Source of the DNA: Capsulimonadaceae bacterium
GTDB taxonomy: Bacteria > Armatimonadota > Armatimonadia > Armatimonadales > Capsulimonadaceae
DNA length: 64,000 nt
Reading direction: 5' to 3'
Assembly: GCA_031292625.1 (NCBI GenBank)
Contig: JARLGU010000054.1
Location: forward strand, 1-64,000
Position 1 is the stretch's first letter; each line of letters starts with the position of its first letter. The position numbers were made by a program, and so were the translations under genes. This document shows, one piece after another, positions 1 to 8,583 of the stretch. A model generated the notes under the pieces. That model had not been told where the DNA came from. It worked only from the letters and a program-made list of their open reading frames with translations, and searched no databases.

Positions 1-244
1 TACAGAACCTAACAAAGAGGCTTAGTGATTTCGGATATTTCGTTACGCTTGATCCCATACCTATTGGGGCATAGCTTCGGCATGCAATAGATCATCTACC
101 TAAACTCTTGGTTCGATGACTGCCACCGAGCCGAATGATATTTCACGTGTCTGGCATAGCCTGAGTGCGTTCTATTTCCAGAGCAGCGAAAGTGAAAAAT
201 GGCCAGCCCGGCCATGGAGGGAATCTTAATCCTCATCTTCTCGT
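1..244. other. intergenic start of window with partial family 2 repeat
   Basis: No gene is supported here. The first 145 bases show nothing recognisable. From about 150 to 244 the sequence matches the 3' half of the family 2 repeat, with a TGGCC-AGCCC-GGCCA hairpin near 196-210 and the ending AATCCTCATCTTCTC. It runs directly into family 1 copy A. The same fusion of a family 2 end to a family 1 start is seen at 43668. Confidence 0.6.
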
Positions 245-506
245 AGAGTGGGCGTAATAAACTGGCGTATTGCGAGAAAGATTCAGGACGGCTCGTGCCG
301 CCGGGGCAATTTTTCGCCCGCGCCTCGTTCACTGCGGCGATTTACGATGCCTCGTCGACACGCGTACGGCGTTTGTAGCTAACGTCCGATAGCGGCACGC
401 ATCGCGAAGTCACGAATGCGCCGTGCCGTCCCTTTTTCAAAAACGGCCACGGCGGCCGGGGAGCCGTCTTACAAGACCTTTCGATTTCTTGCTTACGCCC
501 TGAGAG
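245..506 (+). repeat. family 1 dispersed element, copy A (short form)
   Basis: This is one of six related intergenic elements in the window. It opens with a terminal arm containing GGGCGTAA (250-257) followed by the conserved CTGGCGTATTGCGAGAAAG block. It has only part of one 93-bp module, then the conserved 3' block (CCCTTTTTCAAAAACGG, GGCGGCCGGGGAGCCG, GTCTTACAAGACC) and a closing TTACGCCC (493-500). The closing arm is the exact reverse complement of this copy's own opening arm. Other copies have GTGTGTAA with TTACACAC or TTACGCAC, so the two arms change together. Confidence 0.8.
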
Positions 507-567
507 TTTATCTGCGTCCAACCAAGGCTTAGCGACTCGCGCGGCTGACCGCGCGTTCCAGCAGCGC

Positions 568-598
568 TTGACATGTCCCCGCGCGATCGTGGTATAAT
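568..598 (+). promoter_or_regulatory. arg operon promoter
   Basis: TTGACA at 568-573 and TATAAT at 593-598 are perfect consensus hexamers. The 19-nt spacer is slightly long. The predicted start, near 604-606, lies only a few bases before the ATG of the arginine-rich leader ORF. No other promoter this good is visible between here and argC, which makes it the likely promoter of the whole argCJB...H cluster. Confidence 0.75.
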
Positions 599-607
599 CG
601 ACACGCT

Positions 608-691
608 ATGCTAGTACAGTCGCATCCCAGCCTCGGGCTGCGTCGTCGCGAGCGCCGTTTAAACGGAGTTGCTTGCGAGATGCTTGTCTGA
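608..691 (+). CDS. arginine-rich leader peptide of the arg operon (27 aa)
   Basis: The ORF reads MLVQSHPSLGLRRRERRL and continues to a TGA at 689-691. Five of six consecutive codons (12-14, 16 and 17) are arginine, all CGT or CGC. The ATG lies about 3-5 nt after the predicted transcription start, so translation would be leaderless or nearly so, and no Shine-Dalgarno sequence is visible. The ORF is followed by a hairpin that overlaps its last codons and by an intrinsic terminator. A run of codons for the end-product amino acid before such structures is the hallmark of ribosome-mediated attenuation. That this ORF senses charged tRNA-Arg is inference; its translation is not proven. Confidence 0.6.
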   Translation: MLVQSHPSLGLRRRERRLNGVACEMLV

Positions 692-717
692 GTCATAACA
701 AGCCACGAGCAACTCCG
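664..717 (+). promoter_or_regulatory. long leader hairpin upstream of argC
   Basis: CGGAGTTGCT (664-673) pairs perfectly with AGCAACTCCG (708-717), and the stem extends by a T-G wobble and one more pair. Inside it GCTTGT (682-687) pairs with ACAAGC (698-703) around a 10-nt loop. The 5' arm overlaps the end of the arginine-rich leader ORF. A ribosome finishing at the 689 stop would cover it, while one stalled at the first Arg codons would leave it free. This placement suggests a switch element; the antiterminator partner was not resolved by eye. Confidence 0.65.
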
Positions 718-766
718 ACCCTTCCAGGGGATCCGGGACCTGTTGCGCGTAGCTGGGAAGCGTAGG

Positions 767-807
767 ACGCCGTGTGCAGGTCTTTCAAGACAGCCGCGGC
801 GTTTTTT
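767..807 (+). terminator. intrinsic terminator / attenuator before argC
   Basis: ACGCCGTG (767-774) pairs with CGCGGCGT (795-802), with one G-U wobble, and is followed by a T run at 802-807. GTCT-TTCA-AGAC forms a small inner helix. It lies between the leader ORF and argC, so it would end transcription early unless prevented. CGCGGC (795-800) can also pair with GCCGCG (815-820). That alternative hairpin excludes the terminator and could act as a competitor. Confidence 0.65.
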
Positions 808-852
808 GATTTTAGCCGCGATAATCGTCCTGCGCTGAGAAAGTGAACAAGC

Positions 853-1911
853 ATGTTACGAGTGGGAATTGTGGGCGTGTCGGGATATGGCGGCGGAGAG
901 ATTGCCCGGCTGCTGCTCGCGCATCCGTCCGCCAAGGTGACATTCGTCATCTCCAACACTTATAAGGACCAGCCGCTCTACGCGTCGTTTCCAGGGATGC
1001 GGGGGAGGACGGATTTGGTCTGCCGGGGAATCGAGCACCTGGGGCGAGTGAGCGACGAGTGCGATGTCGTATTCCTGGCGCAGGAAAACGGCTTTGCGAT
1101 GAAGCACGCAGGGGCTTTGCTGGACGACGGCCTCAAGGTCATCGACCTGTCGGCCGACTTCCGCCTGCGCAACCTTGCGCAATATCCCGTCTACTACAAG
1201 TTTGAGCACGCGTCGCCATCGCTGATGGATCTCGCTGTGTATGGTCTCCCCGAGCTCTATAAGGAGCACATTACCTCGTCGCCCCTGATCGCCAATCCCG
1301 GATGCTATGCCACTGGGGTCGCGTTGTCGCTCGCGCCGCTTGCGGCGGATGGCCTCGTGGATCCCGCAACCGTGGTGGTCAGTGCGATGTCCGGCGTGTC
1401 GGGTGCGGGACGATCCAAGCACAATCTGACGTATCACTTTCCGGAGTTGAACGAAAGCGCGGCGCCCTACGCGATTGCGGGAGGCCACCGCCATACTCCT
1501 GAGGTCGAACAGACGCTAAGCGATCTTGCGGGATCGCCGTGGATGCTGACATTTAATCCGCACCTGATTCCGATCACGCGCGGCATTCTGGTGACGGCCG
1601 TGGCGACGCTGACGAGCAACCAGGATGCGGTCGACTTGCTTGAGCAGTACCGGTCGTTCTACCACGTCGAGCGCAATTGCCCGTTCGTGAACGTCCTCGG
1701 GCCGGGGGAGTTGCCGGCGACCAAGCACACGGCGGGGACGAATTATGTGCACATTGGCCTGAGCGTGGATAAGCGTCTCCGCAGGGTCACCGTTGTCGCG
1801 GCGCTGGACAACCTGGTCAAAGGCGCTGCTGGACAGGCGATTCAGAACATGAACTTGATTTCCGGCCTTCCTGAAACGACCGGCTTGACGATGCCGGCGA
1901 TTTGGCCGTGA
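853..1911 (+). CDS. argC: N-acetyl-gamma-glutamyl-phosphate reductase
   Basis: ArgC catalyses the NADPH-dependent reduction of N-acetylglutamyl phosphate to the semialdehyde, the third step of cytoplasmic arginine synthesis. The 352-residue length is normal for the family. The N-terminus has the dinucleotide-binding run GIVGVSGYGGGE, and the catalytic Cys sits in NPGCYATG (Cys151). The His-containing block GGHRHTPEVEQ follows. The ATG at 853 has only a weak purine-rich site (GAGAAAG). It is the first structural gene after the leader ORF, hairpin and terminator, so attenuation would control it and the genes behind it. Confidence 0.97.
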   Translation: MLRVGIVGVSGYGGGEIARLLLAHPSAKVTFVISNTYKDQPLYASFPGMRGRTDLVCRGIEHLGRVSDECDVVFLAQENGFAMKHAGALLDDGLKVIDLSADFRLRNLAQYPVYYKFEHASPSLMDLAVYGLPELYKEHITSSPLIANPGCYATGVALSLAPLAADGLVDPATVVVSAMSGVSGAGRSKHNLTYHFPELNESAAPYAIAGGHRHTPEVEQTLSDLAGSPWMLTFNPHLIPITRGILVTAVATLTSNQDAVDLLEQYRSFYHVERNCPFVNVLGPGELPATKHTAGTNYVHIGLSVDKRLRRVTVVAALDNLVKGAAGQAIQNMNLISGLPETTGLTMPAIWP

Positions 1912-1932
1912 GACGGAGCAATCATATGCCCT

Positions 1933-1983
1933 CATCCCAATTCTCGCCCAAAATGGGCGAGGGCGCTGGAGACATTCGGGATG
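1933..1983 (+). promoter_or_regulatory. intercistronic stem-loop argC-argJ
   Basis: CTCGCCCA (1943-1950) pairs perfectly with TGGGCGAG (1954-1961) around AAA, inside a weaker outer pairing of CATCCC with GGGATG. No T run follows, so it is unlikely to be a terminator. A processing or stability role is a guess. Confidence 0.5.
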
Positions 1984-2008
1984 GGCTCCTCATGAAAGAC
2001 GCGAATTA

Positions 2009-3286
2009 ATGGCAAAGTTTACAACAATCGAAGGCGGCGTTGTTGCCGCGAAGGGATTCCGGTGCGCCGGTGCGCACGCTGGGATCAAGAGAAAACGCAA
2101 TGACGTTGCGCTGATCGTCTCCGATGTGGATGCGGTTGCCGCCGGCGTGTTTACGCAAAACGTCGTGCGCGCCCACTGCGTGATCGCCAACGAGCGGAGG
2201 ATCCTGGGCGGCGTCGCGCGGGCCATCGTCTGCAATAGCGGCAACGCCAACGCTTGCAACGGCGAGGACGGGGCATCGGACGATGCGCGGATGGCTTCGC
2301 TCGTCGCCGAGCGCATCGGTTGCAACGCGGATCATGTGCTCACCGCATCGACCGGCGTCATTGGAGTTGCGCTTCCGCTCGATAGAATCGAGAAGGGCAT
2401 TGAGGCCACGTGTGCGTCTCTGCAGTCCGCAAACTCCGACGGGGCGGCGGAAGGCATCATGACGACGGATACCTATCCTAAGGCGTTCGCCGTTGAGGTG
2501 GAACTATCCGGAGGGCACACGGTGCGCATCGGAGCCATCGCCAAGGGGTCGGGCATGATCGCGCCAAACATGGCGACCATGCTCTGCTTCGTGACAACCG
2601 ATGCGGACATTGAGCGGGACACGCTGCAGGCGATGCTTTCGCGGTGCTCCTGGTATACCTTCAATTCGGTGAGCGTCGATGGCGATACCAGCACAAACGA
2701 TAGCGTCCTCGTGCTTGCGAACGGCCAGGCCGGCAATACGAAGATCGCCTCGGCCGCCAGCGCGGACGGCGCAGCGTTTGAGACGGCGCTTTACAACGTA
2801 TGCCTTCACCTTGCCAAGGAGATCGCGCGAGACGGAGAAGGCGCCACCAAGCTTGTCGAAGTGGTCGTGCGCGGCGTGGCTCCTCCCGGCAACCTGGTGC
2901 GGACGTGGGAAGCCAACGACAAGACCCTGTCGCCCGAGCAGCGGGCATCGTTCGCGCGGTCGGTTGCAAAGACGGTCGCGAATTCGAATCTGGTCAAGAC
3001 GGCTCTATTCGGCAACGATCCGAACTGGGGGAGAATCCTCGCTGCGGTTGGGCGGAGCGGCGTGAAGTTCGAGCCGAGCGCCGTGGAGATCACTCTGGCG
3101 GGACACAAGGTGTACGCGTCCGGGCAGCCGACCAAGTTCAACGGCTATGTGGTGAGCGAGGCGCTCAAGGCCAAAGAGGTCACGATCGAGATCGATCTGC
3201 ACCAGGATGGCGGCGAGCAGGCAACTGTGTGGACGTGCGACTTTAGCTACGACTACGTCAAAATCAATGCGGAGTATCATACCTAA
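2009..3286 (+). CDS. argJ: bifunctional glutamate N-acetyltransferase / ornithine acetyltransferase
   Basis: ArgJ transfers the acetyl group from N-acetylornithine to glutamate, recycling it, and in the bifunctional form also makes N-acetylglutamate from acetyl-CoA. The 425-residue length fits. The self-cleavage and nucleophile motif is present as KGSGMIAPNMATML, with the expected cleavage before Thr190, which becomes the N-terminal nucleophile of the beta chain. GVIGVALP and the C-terminal GNDPNWGRI block are also typical. No argA-like gene is seen here, consistent with a cyclic pathway, but bifunctionality cannot be read from sequence alone. It lies 97 bp after argC. Confidence 0.96.
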   Translation: MAKFTTIEGGVVAAKGFRCAGAHAGIKRKRNDVALIVSDVDAVAAGVFTQNVVRAHCVIANERRILGGVARAIVCNSGNANACNGEDGASDDARMASLVAERIGCNADHVLTASTGVIGVALPLDRIEKGIEATCASLQSANSDGAAEGIMTTDTYPKAFAVEVELSGGHTVRIGAIAKGSGMIAPNMATMLCFVTTDADIERDTLQAMLSRCSWYTFNSVSVDGDTSTNDSVLVLANGQAGNTKIASAASADGAAFETALYNVCLHLAKEIARDGEGATKLVEVVVRGVAPPGNLVRTWEANDKTLSPEQRASFARSVAKTVANSNLVKTALFGNDPNWGRILAAVGRSGVKFEPSAVEITLAGHKVYASGQPTKFNGYVVSEALKAKEVTIEIDLHQDGGEQATVWTCDFSYDYVKINAEYHT

Positions 3287-3296
3287 GACCTGCCTT

Positions 3297-3330
3297 CCCA
3301 CCGTGTGGGCCATTTCTCCCGCAATGGGAG
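3297..3330 (+). promoter_or_regulatory. two small intercistronic hairpins argJ-argB
   Basis: CCCAC-CGT-GTGGG (3297-3309) and CTCCC-GCAAT-GGGAG (3316-3330) are adjacent perfect 5-bp hairpins in the 123-bp gap before argB. Neither has a T tail, so they look like intercistronic structures rather than terminators. Confidence 0.4.
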
Positions 3331-3409
3331 GAGGCCGGAAGGCTCAGACGAGAGGCCCTATAGAGTTCTTTTGCCGCACCCATCGAAAATCGAAACTGGA
3401 GCGTAAACC

Positions 3410-4264
3410 GTGAAGACAACCAATATTCATGCGGAGATCCTGATTCAGGCCCTGCCTTATATTCGTCGATACTACGACAAAACCGTCGTCGTCAAGTACG
3501 GCGGAAACGCCATGATCGACGAGAACCTTAAGGCGGCGGTGATGCAGGACGTTCTCCTGATGCACTACGTGGGAATCCATGTCGTCCTCGTCCACGGCGG
3601 CGGGCCGGAGATTTCGGCGGCGATGGCGCGCATGGGCAAGGAGCCGGAGTTTGTCGGCGGTCTGCGAGTGACCGACGCCGAGACGATGGAGATCGTCGAG
3701 ATGGTGCTGGCCGGCAAGACGAACAAGGGCATCGTTGCGCATCTCAACCGCCAGGGCGGCCGCGCGGTCGGTCTTAGCGGCAAGGATGGCAGCCTAATCG
3801 TTGCCGAAAAGGACACGGCCCAGGGCGATATCGGGTTCGTCGGCCGTGTGACGACAATCAACCCCGGTTTGATCCACACGCTTATCAAGGACGGCTACAT
3901 TCCGGTTATCTCGAGCGTTGCCATTGGCGCGGACGGCGAATCGTACAATGTCAACGCCGATACCGTTGCGGGCGAGCTTGCGGCGGCGCTCGGCGCATCG
4001 AAGCTGATTATGATGACCGATGTCGAAGGCATCTATCGCGACTTCAACGACAAGGATTCACTGATCGCGGAAATGTCGACGCGCGAGGCGCAAAGTCTTA
4101 TTACGGCGGGAGTCGCGGACAAAGGCATGATCCCGAAGATCGGCGCGTGTATCACGGCGCTGCAAAACGGCGTCGAGCGGGCGCATATTATCGATGGCCG
4201 GGTGGAGCATTCTCTCCTCATCGAAATGTTCACGAACGAAGGCATCGGCACGATGGTGCGGTAG
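3410..4264 (+). CDS. argB: acetylglutamate kinase
   Basis: ArgB phosphorylates N-acetylglutamate, usually the committed and feedback-controlled step. The 284-residue protein starts at GTG with ACTGGAG upstream. It shows VVKYGGNAM and VLVHGGGPEI, the glycine-rich substrate loops of the amino-acid kinase fold, and later GGRAVGLSGKDG and NVNADTVAGELA. The segment before the first strand (HAEILIQALPYIRRYYDK) is the extra N-terminal helix known from arginine-inhibited hexameric enzymes. Allosteric inhibition by arginine is therefore likely on top of any leader control; that is inference from the family. Confidence 0.97.
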   Translation: MKTTNIHAEILIQALPYIRRYYDKTVVVKYGGNAMIDENLKAAVMQDVLLMHYVGIHVVLVHGGGPEISAAMARMGKEPEFVGGLRVTDAETMEIVEMVLAGKTNKGIVAHLNRQGGRAVGLSGKDGSLIVAEKDTAQGDIGFVGRVTTINPGLIHTLIKDGYIPVISSVAIGADGESYNVNADTVAGELAAALGASKLIMMTDVEGIYRDFNDKDSLIAEMSTREAQSLITAGVADKGMIPKIGACITALQNGVERAHIIDGRVEHSLLIEMFTNEGIGTMVR

Positions 4265-4274
4265 AGGACGAACG

Positions 4275-5771
4275 TTGTCACTGTTTACATCAATTGAGAA
4301 GGGCGATTTGAAGGGCGTTCTTAAACGCCTCAAGTCTGGAGCATCGCTGACGGTCTTGGATGATCTCGGCATGATGCCGCTGCATGTCGCCGCGGACGCC
4401 GGATACCTGGAGATTGTGCAGGCGTTGGTTGACGCCGGCGCTGAGATCGATGGTTTGAGCGAAACGGGGCAGACGCCCCTTCATGTGGCCGCTATCCAGC
4501 ATACTGAGATCGCCAAGTACTTGATGGATCGCGGCGCGGACATCCAACGCGAGGACGAGACCGGGGCAACGCCTCTCCATGTCGCCGCGGGAGCAGGCAA
4601 CATGACTCTCGCTGAGCTTCTGGTTGACGCGGGAGCAGAGCTTGAGGGCGAGGAGTTTGACGGCAATACTCCGCTTGACAATGCTCGTTCTTACGGTCGG
4701 GTCGACGTTGCCGAATTGCTCATCGCGCACGGGGCAAATACGCGCGGGTGGCCGGCTGAGGATGTTCTGGAGCATTGCCGCGAACGTGCTGTCTATGTCG
4801 CGGACATGGTGCGCCGGTTTACACTTGGCAACAACGCGCCGCTCTTTCAGGCGATCGAAAACCAGGACCTGCAACGTGTCCGGCGCGCGCTGAAGCCGGG
4901 AGCCGATATTAATTGCGGCGCGCCTGACGGCAGCACTCCGCTGGCCGCCGCGGCGAGCGCTGGCAACGCCGCAATTGTACAATGTCTTATCGATGCGGGC
5001 GCTGATCCGAATATTCCGGACGTCACCGGGTTCATTCCGCTTCATGACGCTGCGATCCATGGCAACCTTGAGACCATGCGCATATTGCTTAATGCGGGGA
5101 GCCGGATCGACGCGAGGGACGGCGGGTACTCGCCGCTTGAAGCGGCTGTCGATCAATCACAATACGAAGCGGTCAAATTGCTTGTCGAAAGCGGCGCGGA
5201 TACGCGTGGTCTATCGATCGACGATTTGCTTACCGAGGCGAAATACCTGGCGCAATTCGACGAGGACGACGAGCCTCCTCCAGGGGTGCGGCAGCGCTTC
5301 GGAAAGAGGACGCCCGGCGGAAGGATGGCCCGGCGGCACTTTCAGACTTTGCAATCGCTGGGGTTTGAGCATTTCGCGAGCCTTGTCGCTTGCTCGGACA
5401 CGGGGTGTGAAACGTATGTCTTTACGTCGAAGAAGCACAAGGCGTTCGCATTGCTGCAGGAGTCTACGCACATGGAAGCCGCGTGGATGTCGTTTACCGC
5501 ATTCCATGAAGACGGGACGATTTACGCTCTAAGCAACATTGGCGAAGACGATCGTCTTGGAGAATCGCAGGATGTCGCTCTGTTCTTAGAGTCGAAGCGC
5601 ATTCTCGATCCCGCGGCGCTGTTTGAGTGCTTTCGCGAGCGTCGCCCAAAGAAGAAGGCCGCTGACTTGAGTGACCAGGATTTTGTCGAGTGGCTCCTAG
5701 CGACGGCAGAAATTACCGAACGTTCATCTGACAACGATGACGAATTAGAGGACGAACAAGATGACGACTGA
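4275..5771 (+). CDS. ankyrin-repeat protein embedded in the arg operon
   Basis: About eight ankyrin repeats of roughly 33 residues fill the first 340 residues (TPLHVAA..G....A..L...GA pattern). A region of about 150 residues without a recognisable domain follows, and the tail is acidic (DDELEDEQDDD). There is no signal peptide, so it is probably cytoplasmic. I chose TTG 4275 because AGAGGA lies 6 nt upstream; an in-frame ATG at 4194 would overlap argB by 71 bp. The 3' end overlaps the argD start by 11 bp, so the two are translationally coupled. Its function is unknown. A role as a protein-interaction partner or regulator of the pathway enzymes is speculation from position. Confidence 0.85.
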   Translation: MSLFTSIEKGDLKGVLKRLKSGASLTVLDDLGMMPLHVAADAGYLEIVQALVDAGAEIDGLSETGQTPLHVAAIQHTEIAKYLMDRGADIQREDETGATPLHVAAGAGNMTLAELLVDAGAELEGEEFDGNTPLDNARSYGRVDVAELLIAHGANTRGWPAEDVLEHCRERAVYVADMVRRFTLGNNAPLFQAIENQDLQRVRRALKPGADINCGAPDGSTPLAAAASAGNAAIVQCLIDAGADPNIPDVTGFIPLHDAAIHGNLETMRILLNAGSRIDARDGGYSPLEAAVDQSQYEAVKLLVESGADTRGLSIDDLLTEAKYLAQFDEDDEPPPGVRQRFGKRTPGGRMARRHFQTLQSLGFEHFASLVACSDTGCETYVFTSKKHKAFALLQESTHMEAAWMSFTAFHEDGTIYALSNIGEDDRLGESQDVALFLESKRILDPAALFECFRERRPKKKAADLSDQDFVEWLLATAEITERSSDNDDELEDEQDDD

Positions 5772-6987
5772 AATGTTGGACAAACAGAAGACTAAGTTGG
5801 AAGAGTCAGAAGTGTCTTTGGCATCGGTTAAAGCGGCCGATGATGCTTACGTGATCCACACTTATGGCCGCCTCCCGGTTTGCTTCGTGAGGGGCGAGGG
5901 GTTGCGGCTTTGGGACGATACCGGCAAAGAGTATCTCGATTTCCTGGGCGGTATCGCGGTAAACGCTCTTGGTCACTGCCATCCCCGCGTGGTCAAGGCG
6001 ATCCAGGATCAGGCGGCGACGTTAATTCACACGTCGAACCTGTATTACACCGTTCCGCAAGCGCGGCTTGCGAAGAAGATGATCGAGATCTCCGGCTTCG
6101 ACCGCGTCTTTTTCTGCAACAGCGGCGCGGAGGCGAATGAGGCGGCGCTCAAGATTGCGCGCAAGGCGGGCAAGGCGTATTCGACCGACAAAATCGGCAT
6201 CATTACGGCCACTCACTCGTTCCACGGCAGGACGATGGGAACGGTGACCGCGACGGCGCAGGCCAAGTACCAGGATCCGTTCCGGCCGCTCGTGCCCGGT
6301 TTCTCCTACGTCGAGCGCAACGACTCCGATGCGCTTCGCCTGATGGTGAACGATAACACCTGCGCGATCCTCCTTGAACCAATCCAGGGCGAGTGCGGCA
6401 TTCACGCACTCACCGACGAGTTTCTTCAAACTGCGCGCGAACTCGCGGACCGCTACAAGGCTCTGCTGATCTTCGATGAGGTGCAGTGCGGCATGGGACG
6501 GACGGGCGACTGGTGGGCCTTCCAGGCAACCGGCGTCGTGCCCGATCTATTCACAAGCGCCAAGGCGCTCGGCAGCGGCTTGCCGATCGGAGCGTGCGTT
6601 GCGCGGGGAAGGGCGGCGGAGACACTGGTTCCCGGCGACCATGGCAGCACGTTTGCCGCTAATCCGCTTGCGACGACCGCGGCGTATGCAACGATCTGCG
6701 CGATCCAGGATGAAGGGCTGCTCGAAAATGCATCGGAGATGGGCCGCTATTTTAAGTCTCGCCTTATGGAAGCCGCCGGGCCGCGCGTGACCGAAGTGCG
6801 CGGCCGGGGGCTCATGCTGGGAGTCCAACTCGCCGGGACAAATGCGCGTTCGGTGATGCTTAATGCTCTTGAGAAGGGCTTGATCGTTAACGCAATCGGC
6901 GATTCGACAATACGGCTTCTGCCGGCATATATCGTGACGCGCGCGCAAATCGACAAGGCCGTCGAAATCCTTGTGTCGGTAATGTGA
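5761..6987 (+). CDS. argD: acetylornithine aminotransferase
   Basis: This class III PLP aminotransferase of 408 residues converts N-acetylglutamate semialdehyde to N-acetylornithine. It has the PLP phosphate-binding SGAEANEAALK, the cofactor-contacting FDEVQCGMGRTG and the Schiff-base lysine in FTSAKALGSG (Lys268). An N-terminal stretch of about 25 residues rich in K and E precedes the usual start of the fold. Related omega-aminotransferases share these motifs, but placement between argB and argF settles the assignment. Its ATG lies inside the end of the ankyrin gene. Confidence 0.95.
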   Translation: MTTEMLDKQKTKLEESEVSLASVKAADDAYVIHTYGRLPVCFVRGEGLRLWDDTGKEYLDFLGGIAVNALGHCHPRVVKAIQDQAATLIHTSNLYYTVPQARLAKKMIEISGFDRVFFCNSGAEANEAALKIARKAGKAYSTDKIGIITATHSFHGRTMGTVTATAQAKYQDPFRPLVPGFSYVERNDSDALRLMVNDNTCAILLEPIQGECGIHALTDEFLQTARELADRYKALLIFDEVQCGMGRTGDWWAFQATGVVPDLFTSAKALGSGLPIGACVARGRAAETLVPGDHGSTFAANPLATTAAYATICAIQDEGLLENASEMGRYFKSRLMEAAGPRVTEVRGRGLMLGVQLAGTNARSVMLNALEKGLIVNAIGDSTIRLLPAYIVTRAQIDKAVEILVSVM

Positions 6988-7051
6988 CGCTGCTCGCCTG
7001 GTATTCAGTGCATTAGCGCGTCCTTCCAACTTATCCGAAAGATTCATAACC

Positions 7052-8047
<996 letters not shown>

Positions 8048-8077
8048 GGACAAGGGATATTTTCGGAGCTGTGTTCG

Positions 8078-8512
8078 ATGAAGACGGTGTTTAACGAATA
8101 CGAGATCGACGACGATCTGGCGAGGGTGGATTTCTGCAGGGTTCATGACTGGCTGTCGCACACATACTGGACGCCGGGTATTGAACTGTGGAAGGTAAAG
8201 CAGGCAGCAGAACATTCGACGCTGGTCGCCGGTGTTTATAAAGGTTCGGCGCAGGTCGCCTACGCCCGGATCGTATCGGATACGATCCGGTTCGCGTATC
8301 TCGCCGATGTCTACGTCGACGACGCCCATCGCGGACGAGGAATCGCGCAGGCGTTGGTCGGCTTTTTGCAGGACCATCCGCTTCTCGAACTGATCCCGCA
8401 CATCACGCTCAAAACTCTGGATGCTCAGCCGCTTTACGCCAAGCTTGGTTTTGAGCCGCTGGGCGACCCGGAAAAATGGATGCGCTGGAAGCGCGATCCG
8501 GAAGCATGCTGA
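8078..8512 (+). CDS. GNAT-family N-acetyltransferase
   Basis: This 144-residue single-domain protein has a clear GNAT fold signature. The acetyl-CoA-binding motif A is YLADVYVDDAHRGRGIAQALV, and the terminal LYAKLGFEPL block is typical. It lies 30 bp after argF and 71 bp before argH on the same strand, inside the operon. The substrate is unknown. A role in acetylating an arginine-pathway amine or glutamate cannot be excluded but has no sequence support, since it lacks the ArgA kinase-like domain. Confidence 0.85.
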   Translation: MKTVFNEYEIDDDLARVDFCRVHDWLSHTYWTPGIELWKVKQAAEHSTLVAGVYKGSAQVAYARIVSDTIRFAYLADVYVDDAHRGRGIAQALVGFLQDHPLLELIPHITLKTLDAQPLYAKLGFEPLGDPEKWMRWKRDPEAC

Positions 8513-8583
8513 CGTCCGGCGGCGGACGTTGAAGCTTGCGATCAAGTTCAGCTGATTTTTCGATAGGTGCGTAAGGACTCAAT

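Noticed and set aside
608-820. T-box or ArgR operator control of argC
   Set aside because: No T-box sequence with its specifier loop and no 18-bp ARG-box palindrome is visible; the Arg-codon leader explains the region better.
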